Positions 34,944-47,864 of a stretch of DNA of 64,000 nucleotides are shown here, one piece after another. Below the pieces are notes generated by a model that ran no database searches, was not told the origin of the DNA, and saw only the letters and a program-made list of their open reading frames with translations. Source of the DNA: Ascidia mentula (Eukaryota; Chordata; Ascidiacea; Phlebobranchia; Ascidiidae); assembly GCA_947561715.1 (NCBI GenBank), contig OX387197.1, forward strand, positions 21,726,266 to 21,790,265. The letters are read 5' to 3'. Numbering within the stretch: position 1 is the first letter of the stretch; each line of letters begins with the position of its first letter. Both the position numbers and the translations under genes were made by a program.

Positions 34944-37900
34944 TCATAGATAAAGGCTGGCGGCGAAAACGATATCTCTTTTGATGAGACGAATTCCTTC
35001 AGCGAATTTGTTCTCCAACTGGGTGTTGCCGATGGCTTTGGCGGCGTGGCACATTTCACGAAGAAGCTCCTCGAGTCGTCGCATGCAACGTATGATGCTT
35101 CCTGTATGAAAGGGAAAAATAATTGACTGAAAAGAATATGTTTAAGAGTATTAAACTAATTTGGATCTGTTTAAACCAAGGTTTCCCCTGGCTGGCAGTC
35201 GATCGCGCAACGTAATACGATTTCTATTACTATGTAAGTTACACAGAAATACAAGTTTCGCAAACTTATTTACATAGAAATACAAAACAAAACTTACTTA
35301 CTACAAATTACTGGAACTTACATAGAAAAACAAAACTACAGACAATATTAGCACAATTATGTTCAAGAGGTTATACTGGTCATCACAGAACCCGACGCCT
35401 ACGCTTCTACACACAGAGTTTCGACCAATTAGGTTTTCAGACAAACGTACAGACCACCGAAATGCTACAAGTTGGAAACACTCTGCACCAAGTAATCTCA
35501 GTTTCGCTAACATATGGAGAAATTCTTCCATAATTTGGGCAATTGCTGGAAAACAGCATAGAACGTACCTCCAATACATTTAGTAAGCAGATATTAGAAT
35601 TAAGTTCCCGAATGATGTCCGCTTGACACACTTACCTTCGAAAGTGTCGGTTATTTCGGCGATCTGGGAGAAAGTGGATCCGTTGCACCACATATATACG
35701 ACGTCCATCAGCATGGTCTTGAACGACTGGACGTATTCCTCTTCATCCATGGGTAACTTCGCTTCGATGGAGACCTGAGTTAACAGCAAGTACGTAAGTC
35801 TAAGATAGTGATTCTTAACCTTTTGCCTTCATGGAGCAATTCTTTAAAATCATAAACTGTTACCCCAATTCTGATAGAGTATTATAATGATCCTAATGGT
35901 TTTATAACCACATAGATAGTTTAAGAACCAATGGTATACAGCAGAGGTCTCCAACCTTTTTCACTGCAGACCAATTCAATGTTGGCACAATTTCCACGGA
36001 TACATTGTCAATTAAGGCACGACGGATAAATTACCGAAACTATGACCATACTCTCAAGACCAAGTTTTGCCGAAAAATGTCAATTTTAGCACAATATTGG
36101 TGACTGGACTAAGTGACGTGGCGCATCCTGATAAGTTTGTTCTTTTTGTATGGACCGGTAATAAATGATTTACCAATCAGTGGTTGGGGGGAGTTCTGCC
36201 TAGGTCAGTGTCCCAGCTGGTGAATTATTTCCCGCAGTATGACAAAAACTTTCGCAGGGGTGAATATAACAGAAAAGGGTACAAAAAGAAATTTACCTTG
36301 GCTATCCTCCGGGCAGCTTCGTGCATTTGGCGCAGGGGACTAGCGAGATCCTCACTTAGTTTTGGGACGCTCTTTGACTAAAAGTAAACAACAGCGTGAA
36401 CTGAATGAAATACATTCGCCTTTTTCCCAACAGAAAAGCAATAGCTAGGAAACTAACAAACGACATAACGGTGCATTGTTTCAAGCATACAGTGTTTATA
36501 CAGTGCTGACTGACTCAGTACTTTAGTCAGCTGGGAGTTTGGCAGTTTTAATGCTCTGCCATTTCTTAGTCTATGTATAGATGCACAGAGCTAGAGAAGT
36601 TACTTTTTCGTCGAAGACAAAGCAACTGAGCAGAGCGCAACATTGGGCGGAGGTGAGGGAGTTGAAGACCCCGTTGAAAACCATCTCTGTCAACAGAAGT
36701 TCGTCTGCGGCGCTGATTTCGCAAGCAACCCTTCCTGCAAAACAGTAAACAATAAAAGTATTTAGTATGTTTGCACCCACCAACTGCACGTATCTTCTCG
36801 ATGACGTCAGACCAAGTCTTGATGACGTTGGACGTACCTTTGGTCTCGATGACGTCGGAGGCGGTAGCGTAGTCGAGACGTCTCAATACCCGTTTTCTGC
36901 ACTTAAGTTCATCCATTTGTAAGATTGTCCTCGATTTTTTCAGCTCCCGCTTTGCTTCCTTGACGTCGGTGCCGAGCTGAAAACGTCACGTGATACATGA
37001 AGTTTATGACGTCACAATGTGTGTTAAACCGAACGTATTATTAATGAAAGCACTTGCTATTTTTGCAGGTGAACCAGGATTCAAGTGACCTATATTTTTA
37101 TACCTTAGCTATTTTTTCGCCTTGATGGATTTAACGTATTACAGCAGGTGTCAATTATAAAGAATCAAATCGTTACAGAAAATTGCACAGAGGTTACAGC
37201 CACCCTTTTTTGAAATATATTTTTTGCCTCATATGAATTTAGCAACAGTTTTTGAAGAATCTGCTCTTAAACTTAACAAACAACAAAAATCACCTTCGTT
37301 TTCTTCTCGCACATCTCGTATATCTCCTTAGCTTGGTTGCTGCTGTGCAGGGGGTGTTTGTACATACGTCGTTCAAACGCCTCCGTCTTGCGTACGACTG
37401 ACTTAAGCCGTTCATCTTTAATACACATGTCTTCAACCGGGTCAAGCAGGGGTAAGCCATCGGGAAAGCGCCTGTGGACCTCCTATAAATAATGATGGTT
37501 TTATTGCACGACGTGGACATACAGACTGGGTGCTTTAAGAAACGTATTTATTCATTGTGTAACGAACAAAACGGGTTGATATTCGGCAAAACCTATACAA
37601 AAACTTCGCTCCTGTTTGAAATGATGGTCAAACAGCAATATGTACAAACGAATGTGAATGAATTGTACATTACAATTTCTGCAGTAAAACTTGATGTGGC
37701 AATCTGCGATCGAAAATGTTCTGGTTTTGCAAACGTAATGCCCTTGAAATTTTAACAGACTTGCCTCTAATGAACGCAGCAGCGACTGGCGATTGTCCAA
37801 AGGCCTTAAGTCCTTGGGAAGGAATAATCGTATGCTGCTCATGGCTTTGATGAGCTGCACCAACACCGGTACCACCGCCATTTCGTTCTGGCGGTCGTTG

Positions 37901-40900
37901 CCTTTAGCGGGACGAGGGATGCGAGCTGATGAGGAACGGATGCTGTCTTTGTCGCAATTGAGGAGAACATCCACCACGTACTCCGGAGGCGGTTCCTCCT
38001 CCACACGAAGCCTCCCAACAGATTTTGGTTGCTTCTTTTGGAAGTTGACCACCACACCCCAACCAAACTCGTGTTCACCATTACGTACCTAGATGGGGTA
38101 AGTAAGGGAGTTGAGTGCTTAGAGAACTAATCATGTGTGTCAAATGGTTGTAGGCATTATATCATGAACCAATCATGAGTAATACAAGTTCTATTGTATG
38201 AATGAAACCCCACTCACAATGACACTTTGGTGAAGGCATTACTGACAGACAAATAAATACTCATGGATTGACAAGAATTTAGTCAAGATTTTGAAAGAAC
38301 AGTAGATTAATTTATTACCAATACTTGCCAAGTTTATTTGTAAAAGGCAAAAATGCTCACCAAACTATTTTCAGTTAATAAACACATTAGAAAAGTAGTT
38401 TTACCTTGACAAGCCTTCCAGGTTGTAGGAAGGGCAAACAGTACTTTGGCATGTGTATGAATTCCTCCAACTGCAATGCCAGTTTCTTGAGCTGTTGTCG
38501 GATGCGGTAGTATGTCATTGATTCCTCCTCATCAATAATATTAAGGGCGGTATACTGTTTCTCCAAACTTGAAACCTCTGTAACACAGACCACAGTTAAA
38601 TCCAGCGCAGGAACTACTATAGCAGGGGTTGGCTACCTATAGTGTACAACCTTTTTATAATTAGCAGTTACTGTGACTCGCTCAGTGATGTATCCACAAG
38701 GTTTAATGACATTTAAACAGCAAAGAGAATGGTATTAATAGTGGAAAAAACAGTATCGCCTTCTAATACATTTTAAATTTAACTTTGGTCCGCAGCTATG
38801 GAAAGGATGCAGACCCTGCACTACAGGTAGTTGTGTTTTATCACAGATTTTGTTAAAACATTGCACCATCTAGTGTCACAATTTATATGTAAACTCCCTC
38901 CAGCTGCAGGCCACCCTTTCAAACGATTTGCTCACCAAATACACACATATATAAAAAGCTTTCATAACCATAACCATTGAAATTTTTCAGTTAACACAAA
39001 CTGCTGAACACATACTTTCCATCTTCTCTGGAATGGCAGTATAGTGTTGGAACTGATAGAATGACTTTTCAAGCATGTACTCTGGATTGATTTCTTCCAC
39101 GCGGAGAAGGTTTAGCACCATGTTATATGTTAGGCGGAAGGCAGAGTCAAGAGGGTCTGGTGATCCCTGTAATATTATGAATGCTAGCTGTCCCAATAAA
39201 GCAATGTTGTTTATACATTAGATTTGACTGTACAGAAATATTAGATCAATAGGAGGTCAATTTCTCAATTCATGGACAAAAATATGTAAACCTTCTTCTG
39301 GCTTGGGCTCCAAATTAAGTTAGTTAAACAATAAAAAAGGTTGACAGTCCAAATCACCTGTAACTGTAACATTAGGAACCAAGATGAAATTAATAATGAA
39401 AGAACTTAAACCTTCCACCTCCACCCATAGCAGCAACCCTCATAATCTTACTTTTTCCTTCTACTACTGTTTACTTATTAGTAGGTTACAAGCTCAACAG
39501 TTTATTTGAGGCTATCCGATGTATAAAACTTGCCACAAACCTTAACGAGTGCCTTGCCCACACTGGGAGAAAGTTTTTCATCCACGACCATGATCACAAT
39601 TCCTTTCTCATCCATTCCTCTTCTCCCGGCTCTTCCACTCATTTGAATATACTCCCCACCAGTTATCTGCACATGATAATACAGTAATTGATTTGTAAAA
39701 TGTCCTTCTATTAGCAGATTGGGGATTTTTTTACTATGTTAAACTATGCCTAGGGTTAATGTTTTTGAAATTACACCTTTAGTGCAGTCTCTCGTCGCTT
39801 CTCTTGCTGCCACAGTGGCATGTTGCAGAAAACAGTTTTTATCGTTTTTTTGTCGTGGCAGACCCGAAAGTGGACCTACCGTTGAGTTATTTTGTTTTTG
39901 TTGTGTTTTTTTAATTAATTTTTATTGCTATTCTGTTTTCAGACAGAAACTAAAGATGCCAATAGGCGAAATTATTATTTCTTTAATAAAGATCTCATAC
40001 TGGTGTGATCGTCTTTTGCTCCTTTTGGAGCTCTAGATATGTTTTTGAAATTTTCAGGAAAACAAGTTCAGAAAATAAGTGTATGTTCTATTTGCTCCAT
40101 ATCTGGTTTTATGTGCATGGAATTTTGTGCTTTTCAGCTATTTGAAATATGGACAAATAAAAGAACATACCCATCTAAAATCTTTCCCATCAAACTTTCG
40201 AATGCTTGTGAACACAACTGTGTGGGCAGGCATGTTGACACCCATTGAAAATGTTTCTGTTGCAAAAAGCACCTAAGAAGAAACATTGACTTTTGAGTTA
40301 TTGGTACAATTCAAGCAAAATAAATTTATTACCTTAATTAAGCCTTCAGAGAAGAGAATTTCGATAGTTTCCTTAAGTATGGGAAGCAGACCTCCGTGAT
40401 GGATCCCGATCCCATTCAGAAGAAATGGAAGACTTGCCTCCACCTGAGGAAGTTTGCGATCTTCTTCAGAGAGGGAGGCCATCGCATTATCGAACACTGT
40501 CTGCACCAGTTTTCTCTCATCAGCTGAAGTGTTCACCACACAAATAAATTGAGAAATTGTCACAATATTTTGAAACATGTCATGCTTTTGTAATTAAATG
40601 TTTGTCACAATGAAATAAGTGACAATTTTTATAGAGTAATGCACCGGCATGGGATGTTGGTTAAAAAACATACATACTTATAATTACCAAGTTAATATGC
40701 ACAAGGAAAAAAAAACTAGCAGTTTAACACTTTGTAACTCCTCTTTGAATTCAGAATGGTAATTACCTGTGTTGAATTCCATGCGAAAGACTTGCTTGGC
40801 ATAAAATTCACATTCTTTTTTGCTGAACGAAAACACAATGGCAGGAAGAAATTTTCTCTCCAAAATCAGCTCCACAATTTGCACACAAGCACTCTTGCCC

Positions 40901-43067
40901 TAAATCAAATTGTAGAAATACAATTTGTGTAGTTGGACAAATTTACCCACTGAGATTTTAGTTCAGCAAGTTGCACATGATTTTTACCTGTTGGCCACCT
41001 TTCCTTCCTCTTCTGTTAAAATCACTTTTTGCATTGTCACCGGCATCTCGAAGCACTGACATTGCAGTATTAAAGTTGTCCTCTCTGAAAGAACCCTACA
41101 AAAAACATACTGAAATGGAAATATACTGTTTGATCTGAAAAAAATGGCCAACAACTCACACTCTCGTCCACAACTAAATGCAGGCCATCACCACCAGTAG
41201 GAAATATGTAATGTTCCAATGGCACTGGTCTATAGTCCGTGTAAACCACATGACAGGGTTGCTTGTGTAGATGGCAGACCCAAGATGCAAATTGTCTTGC
41301 ATTGGGTATGGTGGCAGACAAAAAAACATAACGAACATTGTCGGGAAGCAGAATGATTGTCTCCTCCCATACCACTCCACGTTCCTTGTTCCTCATGTAG
41401 TGAATTTCGTCAAAAACTACCCAGGCCACTTCACGCATAACTTCTGATCCTCGATATAACATACTGCGGAGAATCTGCAATGAGATAAAGGTACAATGCA
41501 TTTGGGTGAATAAATTCAACAAATAAACAGTCAGGAAAAAGGTTCTTTAACATTCCACAAGACCACGGTTTCTCAATAAATTTGGTTTCATGTACCACTA
41601 GATTAAAATCAAAATAAACGCCCATAAATTTTTTACCCTATGTTATGTTTACAGACTCTTTACTTTAAGCAGGATAAAAGTTGTCATTATCAACTAGTTC
41701 ACATAAAATTAACTTCATTGGATCTACCAAATTGGCAGTGATTCAGTCAGATCTACATATTCACCATTTTGTAAAAGTCAATGCAAATCAATCTATTGGT
41801 TCATTTATTACCTCAGTCGTCATGACAAGGCATGATGCTGTGGGATTGATTGTAACATCTCCAGTCATTAAACCAACATCAGAAAATTCCTCATACAGAT
41901 CGCGATATTTTTGGTTGCTCAAGGCTTTGATTGGGGTTGTATAAATAACTCTCTGCTTATCACGGAGAGACATCGCAATGGCATACCTATAATGAGAAAA
42001 AAGCCCTTGCTGCAAGAAAAACTCCTTTTGTCTATTCCTTCTGTTATTCATGCACTATTTTACTTAAAACAACAAATGTTTATGAATATCAATTTTGAAA
42101 CAACAAAACAACCAAGTTATAAATGAATAGTATTCCCTCAATTCTGTGTACCAATAAAGGAATACTGAAAAACAATTTAAAACTTTGAAAAACAATGTAA
42201 AAGGCAAAAAAAATGATCATACTCAGCTACAACTGTTTTCCCAGCTGACGTGTGAGCTGAAACCAAAACCGACTGATTGCTGTCCAAGCACATCAGCGCC
42301 TCCTGCTGGAATGGATCGAGAATGAACTTGTACTCCTTTGCGGCTTTCCCTTCTCTCGGTCTCAGATGGGAAACTTCCGTTCCAGATATAAATGCAACTT
42401 CATGGGAACAACCAGTAATCAGTGCACCCAATGTTTTGGTCTCCACTTTTGGAAGTGATTCTAGTAGACTAAATAAAAAAAAATGCATTTAAAAGTTACA
42501 ACAAATAATTTTTTTTTCAAAAAAAGGTTCATATATTTCTTTACTATGTAATGTTACAAGCAAAACATAAGCAACCTTATGTTTATTGCAATGCTGGTGC
42601 AAAGCTGCAGTATGAAACAATATAGCACAATAAATCGCACATGCAAACAGTATGAAAAAATTACATTGCAATATACTACCTTGAGTAATCTTCTGGTTCG
42701 TCATTGCCGGCAGTTTCAAATGGCAAAGGTACATCCACAGGAACTTGAAAATTGTATAAACACAGTAATAAAACAAATAATATATTATTATTATTGCCAT
42801 GCTACAAACTTGAGCTCACCCTTTTCTGAGTTTTCATTAATTTCCACCTTTTTCTTCTTTTCATCTGGGATGAATATTTCTGCATTTCCACTTCGTTTGT
42901 TTTTTGATCTAACGAGAAATAGTTAATAAAATACACAATTGTTTCCACTAGTCAATATAGGCCATGGACCTATATGTTCTCAGTTCTTACTTTGAACCGC
43001 CTTTGGATTTTGCCGAGTTTGGCTCCTCGTCAAATACGTTGAATAAGTCCTCTCCAAATCCCGCCAT
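34944..43067 (-). CDS. MTREX: Exosome RNA helicase Mtr4
   Basis: Many exons on the minus strand, from ATG at 43067 ([16 protein letters not shown]; exon 1 to 42991) to TGA at 34944. The Ski2-like DExH helicase is recognisable throughout: [19 protein letters not shown] (Walker A, split by an intron), [81 protein letters not shown]. The arch/KOW region ([23 protein letters not shown]) and the C-terminal DSHCT region ([58 protein letters not shown]) follow. It unwinds RNA for the nuclear exosome (TRAMP/NEXT-type complexes). All visible exons read cleanly with GT-AG borders, so it should be functional. Confidence 0.95.
35942..36198. mobile_element. Possible hAT-like MITE in an MTREX intron
   Basis: About 257 bp starting CAGAGGTCTCCAACCTTTTT and ending near GGTTGGGGGGAGTTCTG. 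It looks like the CAGGGGTCTCCAACC...GGTTGGGGACCCCTG termini of hAT-derived elements, but the right terminus is degenerate and no target duplication is evident. Confidence 0.45.
38623..38818. mobile_element. Short hAT-like MITE in an MTREX intron
   Basis: 196 bp from CAGGGGTTGGCTACC to GGATGCAGACCCTG, imperfect terminal inverted repeats. It is flanked by TACTATAG (38615-38622) and CACTACAG (38819-38826), a 6-of-8 match that fits an aged 8-bp target-site duplication. No coding capacity. Confidence 0.6.
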
Positions 43068-43900
43068 CGTGGTTTATATTTGCCACGGATTTAATTTAAT
43101 TTGACTTTCAATGCAGTTTCAGTAAAACTTGCATCACCTTCGGCAAATCAACTCACAACAGCAAAACAGCATTTTCTTTCGTAAATATTCTCAACATGCG
43201 CGTTATAAAACTTCGCACAAGGGAAAGCTATTTATCCGGATACGGAACTATAAATGTTAAAAAGGTACTCTTTGGGTTGCATCAATTCAAAGAAAATCAA
43301 GATGTGGTAAAGGTTTGCTTTTTCTGAATATATGTATGGTTAAGGATCTTTAGAGATTTTGTGTTGGTATCGGGCGCTGTGAACACGACAATAATTGGTG
43401 AAATTATTGCTCATCTGTATGTCCACTTTTTCAATATTGCAGGCCATTTCGCTGTATCTTTACCGCAACGTTTTACCTGGCTGTATAGGCCTTACTTTTA
43501 CCAAAAATTATTGATAAACAACCTACAGGTTTTCCCCTCACACCACCATAATACAATGTCTGTGATCAAACAACTTATTGTAAGAATTGGGGGTGTTTGT
43601 TTGTTGATTGCGTGTTCAGCCGCGACTGTACTGTTTCCTTCCACATGTACATCGGAGTTGGAGCCGATTGCACGTGGATTCCGTGCATCGTGTACCATTG
43701 TAGGTATCTTGGTTGGTAAAATTTCCGCATGCACACTTCTTGAGTATCTTCTGACACCGGCACCAGAACATGTGTTGGTTGTCAGGAAAATGGTGCGGCA
43801 GCACTTGGTTTATTGTTGGACTGGGGAATCGCTCTTCTTGCATTTCTTACTCTCATAAGGCTTGTATGGGGTGGAAGTGGATGAGATGTCTTGTTGCTTT
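43068..43900. other. Region upstream of MTREX
   Basis: Contains the MTREX promoter side (43068-43300). A hydrophobic plus-strand frame of about 100 codons starts at 43556 and I could not assign it. It has no homologous feel and no splice context, and I do not call it a gene. Confidence 0.4.
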
Positions 43901-43950
43901 ATCATGGTGGTTGTCGACGGGTGTTCTGGGAGATTTGGTTTGGGTATCGA

Positions 43951-44872
43951 TTATGATGTAATCGCTGACGTGGGTGGGGTATATTGTGACTCATGCATAG
44001 TAGAGTCAGATGAATACTCGTCTGATGAAGTGAAGTGTTCTTGTTGATCATCTGAAGAGGACCGCTCCCCAATATGGGTCGTGGAAGATTGGTCTTCTTC
44101 TGGAGTCTCAGAGGTGTTTTCTTCTGCATGCTCTGTAATTGTATGGTGGTGTTCCTGGTGGTCGACCTTGTCGGACTTGGGCTTGGGCAAGTCTTCTGTA
44201 GCGTTGGGTTTTTGTTCCATCTGCTCTATGTTTGTATCTCTATCTTTGGTGTTGGTACCTTTTTTTGCTGCCAAGGTGTGGCAGTCAGGCTTGTTATGGT
44301 CGTCTGCCTTCTAGTGGTCGCAGTGAGGTGGTTGCGACGGGTGAAATATACGAGGTGCGATCCAAGTTTGAGATCACGTGGTATTTGGTGGCCTTTTAGG
44401 ACTGACTTTTTCATAACGAAGGCTCTCTTGCCATTGCCGCCAACCACGTGACACTAAAGCATATTGGCTTAACAGGATCTGGATTGGCTCTTGTTTTACT
44501 TTTGGAGGAACATAGCTTATGACCACTCGTTCTAGCGTAGACCACCGACGAGGAATCTGTGAACATCTTTGCCAATTTTTTTGCTTGTGTTGCGTTGGGC
44601 GTATAAAACATCACTTTCCCATTCGGGAGGAGAATTAAGCCATGTATGTTGCTAATAGCGAACTTGACTTCTTTGAGGAGGGCATAAATTGCCTCCCGGT
44701 TCAGCCCGGGATTAAATCGCGCCTCAACCTCACCATCACGGTCGATCATAAATGAATCGTCTTCTATTATTTCCACATTAGTGGCGGCAACGGCGGCATA
44801 CGAAAGGCCAGCCGGCTGTTCAGCACTCGCCATGGGGTTACCGTAAGAAACACTATATAACAGTTTATCCAC
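43951..44872 (-). mobile_element. LINE ORF1-like fragment
   Basis: The minus-strand frame from 44872 has an Ala-rich LSYAAVAATN segment and an RRM-like block (ISNIHGLILLPNGKVMFYTPNATQAKKLAKMF), typical of non-LTR ORF1 proteins. Further down, in shifted frames, follow a CxxCxxxxHxxxxC-like zinc-knuckle remnant near 44280-44330 and an acidic Ser/Thr-rich tail ending at 43951. At least one or two frame disruptions lie between 44300 and 44450, and no ORF2 was found. It may be a dead LINE piece; a domesticated ORF1-like gene is less likely. Confidence 0.45.
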
Positions 44873-45129
44873 CTTCTCACCTTGAATTTGTGTCGCGATA
44901 CAAATCTACTATTCACGTATATCCAAAAGTAGAGAGAGCTGATCTAAACTGCCTTTGTTCGTCCTGACATGATGATGAGTAACGCGTATTTGCTCGATTG
45001 AAACAAGTCCTGTTTCCCTGACTCCGCTTCATTGAACAAACCAAACTTGGGTTAGTTTGTTATATGAGGGGCACTGTTTCTTACTGCCTCGCCGACTATC
45101 ATTTGTTTGGTTTTGTGTAATATGTTACC
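44873..45129. other. Short unassigned stretch
   Basis: Upstream side of the LINE ORF1-like fragment. Nothing recognisable. Confidence 0.3.
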
Positions 45130-46805
45130 ACAGCATGGTAGCGCAACGGCTCCTTTTTTTCTTTTTTTTTTATTCTCTTGCAGAAACTCCGTCACGCATG
45201 ATTTCCAGGAGATCAAATGCGACTTATGGCATACGAAGAGATAGGAAACGTGAACGCGCAAACAAGTTCGAATCAGCCTACTTGAAACGTGAGTGGAGTT
45301 TTAAAACGAATTTTCTATGTGTTAAAATGAGTTATAATTCGAATGGGTAAGAAAATAATAAATAAATTATTTCCTTTTTTGAAAAAAAACATCGTTTTTC
45401 CGAAGAATTTTTGAAAGGCCGTGTCCAAATGGAATTAAAAAGCTAAGTATGCCTCTTTACATTTGTTTTTGTTGTTATGTGTACTTCAGCATACCTGTGC
45501 TGACGTAATCATACGGTGGTTGTGAGTACTGATATTGGTAAAACCGCTTTGTTTGTTTTAGAAAGACATTTCAAGGCAAAATAACGTAGCCTGCTATAAG
45601 TAGACTATAGTTTTATTTTTTTCTGGTTATTCTGGGTCTTCAGACATTTATAAATGTGCTGCTAATCAATTTTTGCATGTATCTTACATCTTGATATAAC
45701 ATTTATGTAGGGTTTGTCACAAGTTCGCTTTTTGCAGTTTAAGTAAAACTCTACTTAACCTGTCTTCCTTGACTAAATTTGTATGTCCAAATTATCACAT
45801 ACTATTTTGTCAGAACAAGATAGAACTAAAAAAATTCAGACAATCTTCAGGATTCTCAGGTGAAAGAAGCAAGATGTTTATATCATTTAAATTCTGTCGC
45901 TGGTGAAAACATTTAATGTGTTCAAATATTACATTTTTGTAAGTTGGTGCATGGTAATAAATTCCAAATCAAAATGTATGACTAACTCCTGTCTAGTAAA
46001 ACCAATCACCACACAGAAAGTTTATGTACAATTGCAAAGGAAATACTCATGCCATGCTAGCATCAGAGAAACCCAAAGCTTTGAAAAAGACATTTTTGAA
46101 TCTAAGTTAATAGGCACATTTTGTATTCCTTTTTTATCTAATTTGTTTCTCCACACTGTCAAGTTTGTAAACAACAACCTAAAAGATGTTTATGTATGGC
46201 AAATACACACAAGATTACATCAATGTAACAAACTTACTCACATAGAAAAAGCTGTAGGTGATTATGAAACATATCATATTACATAAATTTGTATGTATAA
46301 TCTTCAAGTTTTTAAAAATATTTTTGCTTGTGTTAGGCTACTTAACTTTACCAGTTTTACAAACATTACATATCAGGGCAAGAAGCCCCAAAGCATTTCG
46401 TCCTTTGGATGATGTAAATTGTTTGTATAATTGCAGGTACCGCTGGTTAAGAATTGAATCTTGCATGAAAATCACAACACCTAAAAAGGCATTGGAGACA
46501 TTATAACCATAATTCTGCCTATAAAATGACGTCATGATTACGTCACTAGATTTATGTTTACTGTTTGACAAAACATCGTGAAAGAAGGGTAGGAAGTATT
46601 TAATATTTTTAATTATTGGAATCAATATGGTACTAACCATACAGCTCGAAACTCGATCCACGTTTTAAGTAATTCCAATTTATATGTGAGTTTCCTATCT
46701 CTTCGCATGCAAAAAGTCGCATTTAATCTCCTCGAATTCATGCGTGACGGAGACAATCAGGAGGAGCCGTTGCGCTACCATAGAGTATACTATGGTGTTA
46801 CTGCA
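45130..46805. repeat. Inverted pair of about 110-bp repeats, possibly tRNA-related SINEs
   Basis: The segment at about 45135-45250 reappears as reverse complement at about 46690-46785, with shared words ATGGTAGCGCAACGGCTCC, TCCGTCACGCATGA and CGAAGAGATAGGAAAC. The word TAGCGCAACGG resembles a pol III A box. GAATTCGAGGAG, about 30 bases further on in the right-hand copy, resembles a weak B box, which would fit a tRNA-derived SINE inserted twice in opposite directions. Alternatively the pair are the terminal inverted repeats of one 1.65-kb element with an AT-rich, non-coding interior (45,260-46,680). Confidence 0.5.
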
Positions 46806-47864
46806 GTTGGATTATGTTAAGTTAATTCATTTTGCGGCGAGCTAAATTGCGTGGAAAGGGTTATTATGCTGAAAAGCTTAACAATAATAATAATATTTTG
46901 GAAGACATTCTGAATAGTATGGAAATATTGTACAGTTTGTTTAAACATTGTGCAAATATGTTAGATGTTGTAAATGCGTTTGTTTAACTTGCGTAGATCT
47001 TGTAACGTATATAGTAGACGTATGCTTTTTTCGAAGTGGAAGGAAACATTTATCTTGCTGCAAAAGTTTGCAGGTTATGAATTTTAGACCAACTTTTCTT
47101 ACTTGGCAGATTATAGAAATGCAGTTTGAATCTGAAATTTACATAAAATAATAAGGTTTACCTAAGCAACTAATTGTTGTTACTACTTTGTAAATTAACT
47201 ACTTGTAAACGGTGCGTTTCATTTAGTGCATTACTGTTATTCTGTTGTGACTTATGCAAGGGTTTTCACACTCAGTCGATTTTGAAACTTTACAAACGCA
47301 ACCTATGTCGTAACACTTGAGGTTTATGACACACGTCCTGTTTGGGATTTCAAATGACCAACAATAACCCTGTTGGAATGGTGCCACAAAAGTTTTTGGA
47401 AGATTTTTTCGATGGTTCTTCCACGCCACGTGGTTGCACCACTTTCCTTGTTGCGCATCGAAACATAAAAGAGAGAAGGGTATTCTCTTCTATATGAGCA
47501 CGCATCTCCTACCTTGAAGTTGTTCCGCCAATCACATTTAGGAGGCGTTGTCCTAATGCCTCACAATCGTCGATGATAGGCAGCAGGCCAGTCGAAAAAA
47601 GGCGAACAGTGCTTTTTAAGTCTGAGCAAACGAGCGAGTTAGTGGAGTCTTTTCCAGAAAGTAGAGTAGAAACTTGTAGTGTAAATGCGCAAAAATGCTT
47701 TCGCAACAAACCAGTTTGGCTTTTGAAGACAGAAGTGGCACAGTAGTGAAATAGACTTGATTGGCCTTGTAGCAAAAGGTGTTGGTTCTGGTTGCCTAAA
47801 ATCTAACACTTAACGTTTACACAGATACTGAGTTGATTTCTTATTAAATAATATTTATGTGTAT
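46806..47864. other. Upstream region of the BOLL-like gene
   Basis: AT-rich with no supported gene. Two minus-strand open frames of 68 and 88 codons (near 47223-47429 and 47509-47775) show no recognisable features. The promoter or 5' UTR of the BOLL-like gene should lie at its right end. Confidence 0.4.

Noticed and set aside
43361-43858. Hydrophobic plus-strand open frame of 165 codons
   Set aside because: Most of it lies before the first ATG, it resembles no family I know, and no splice sites or conserved motifs support it.
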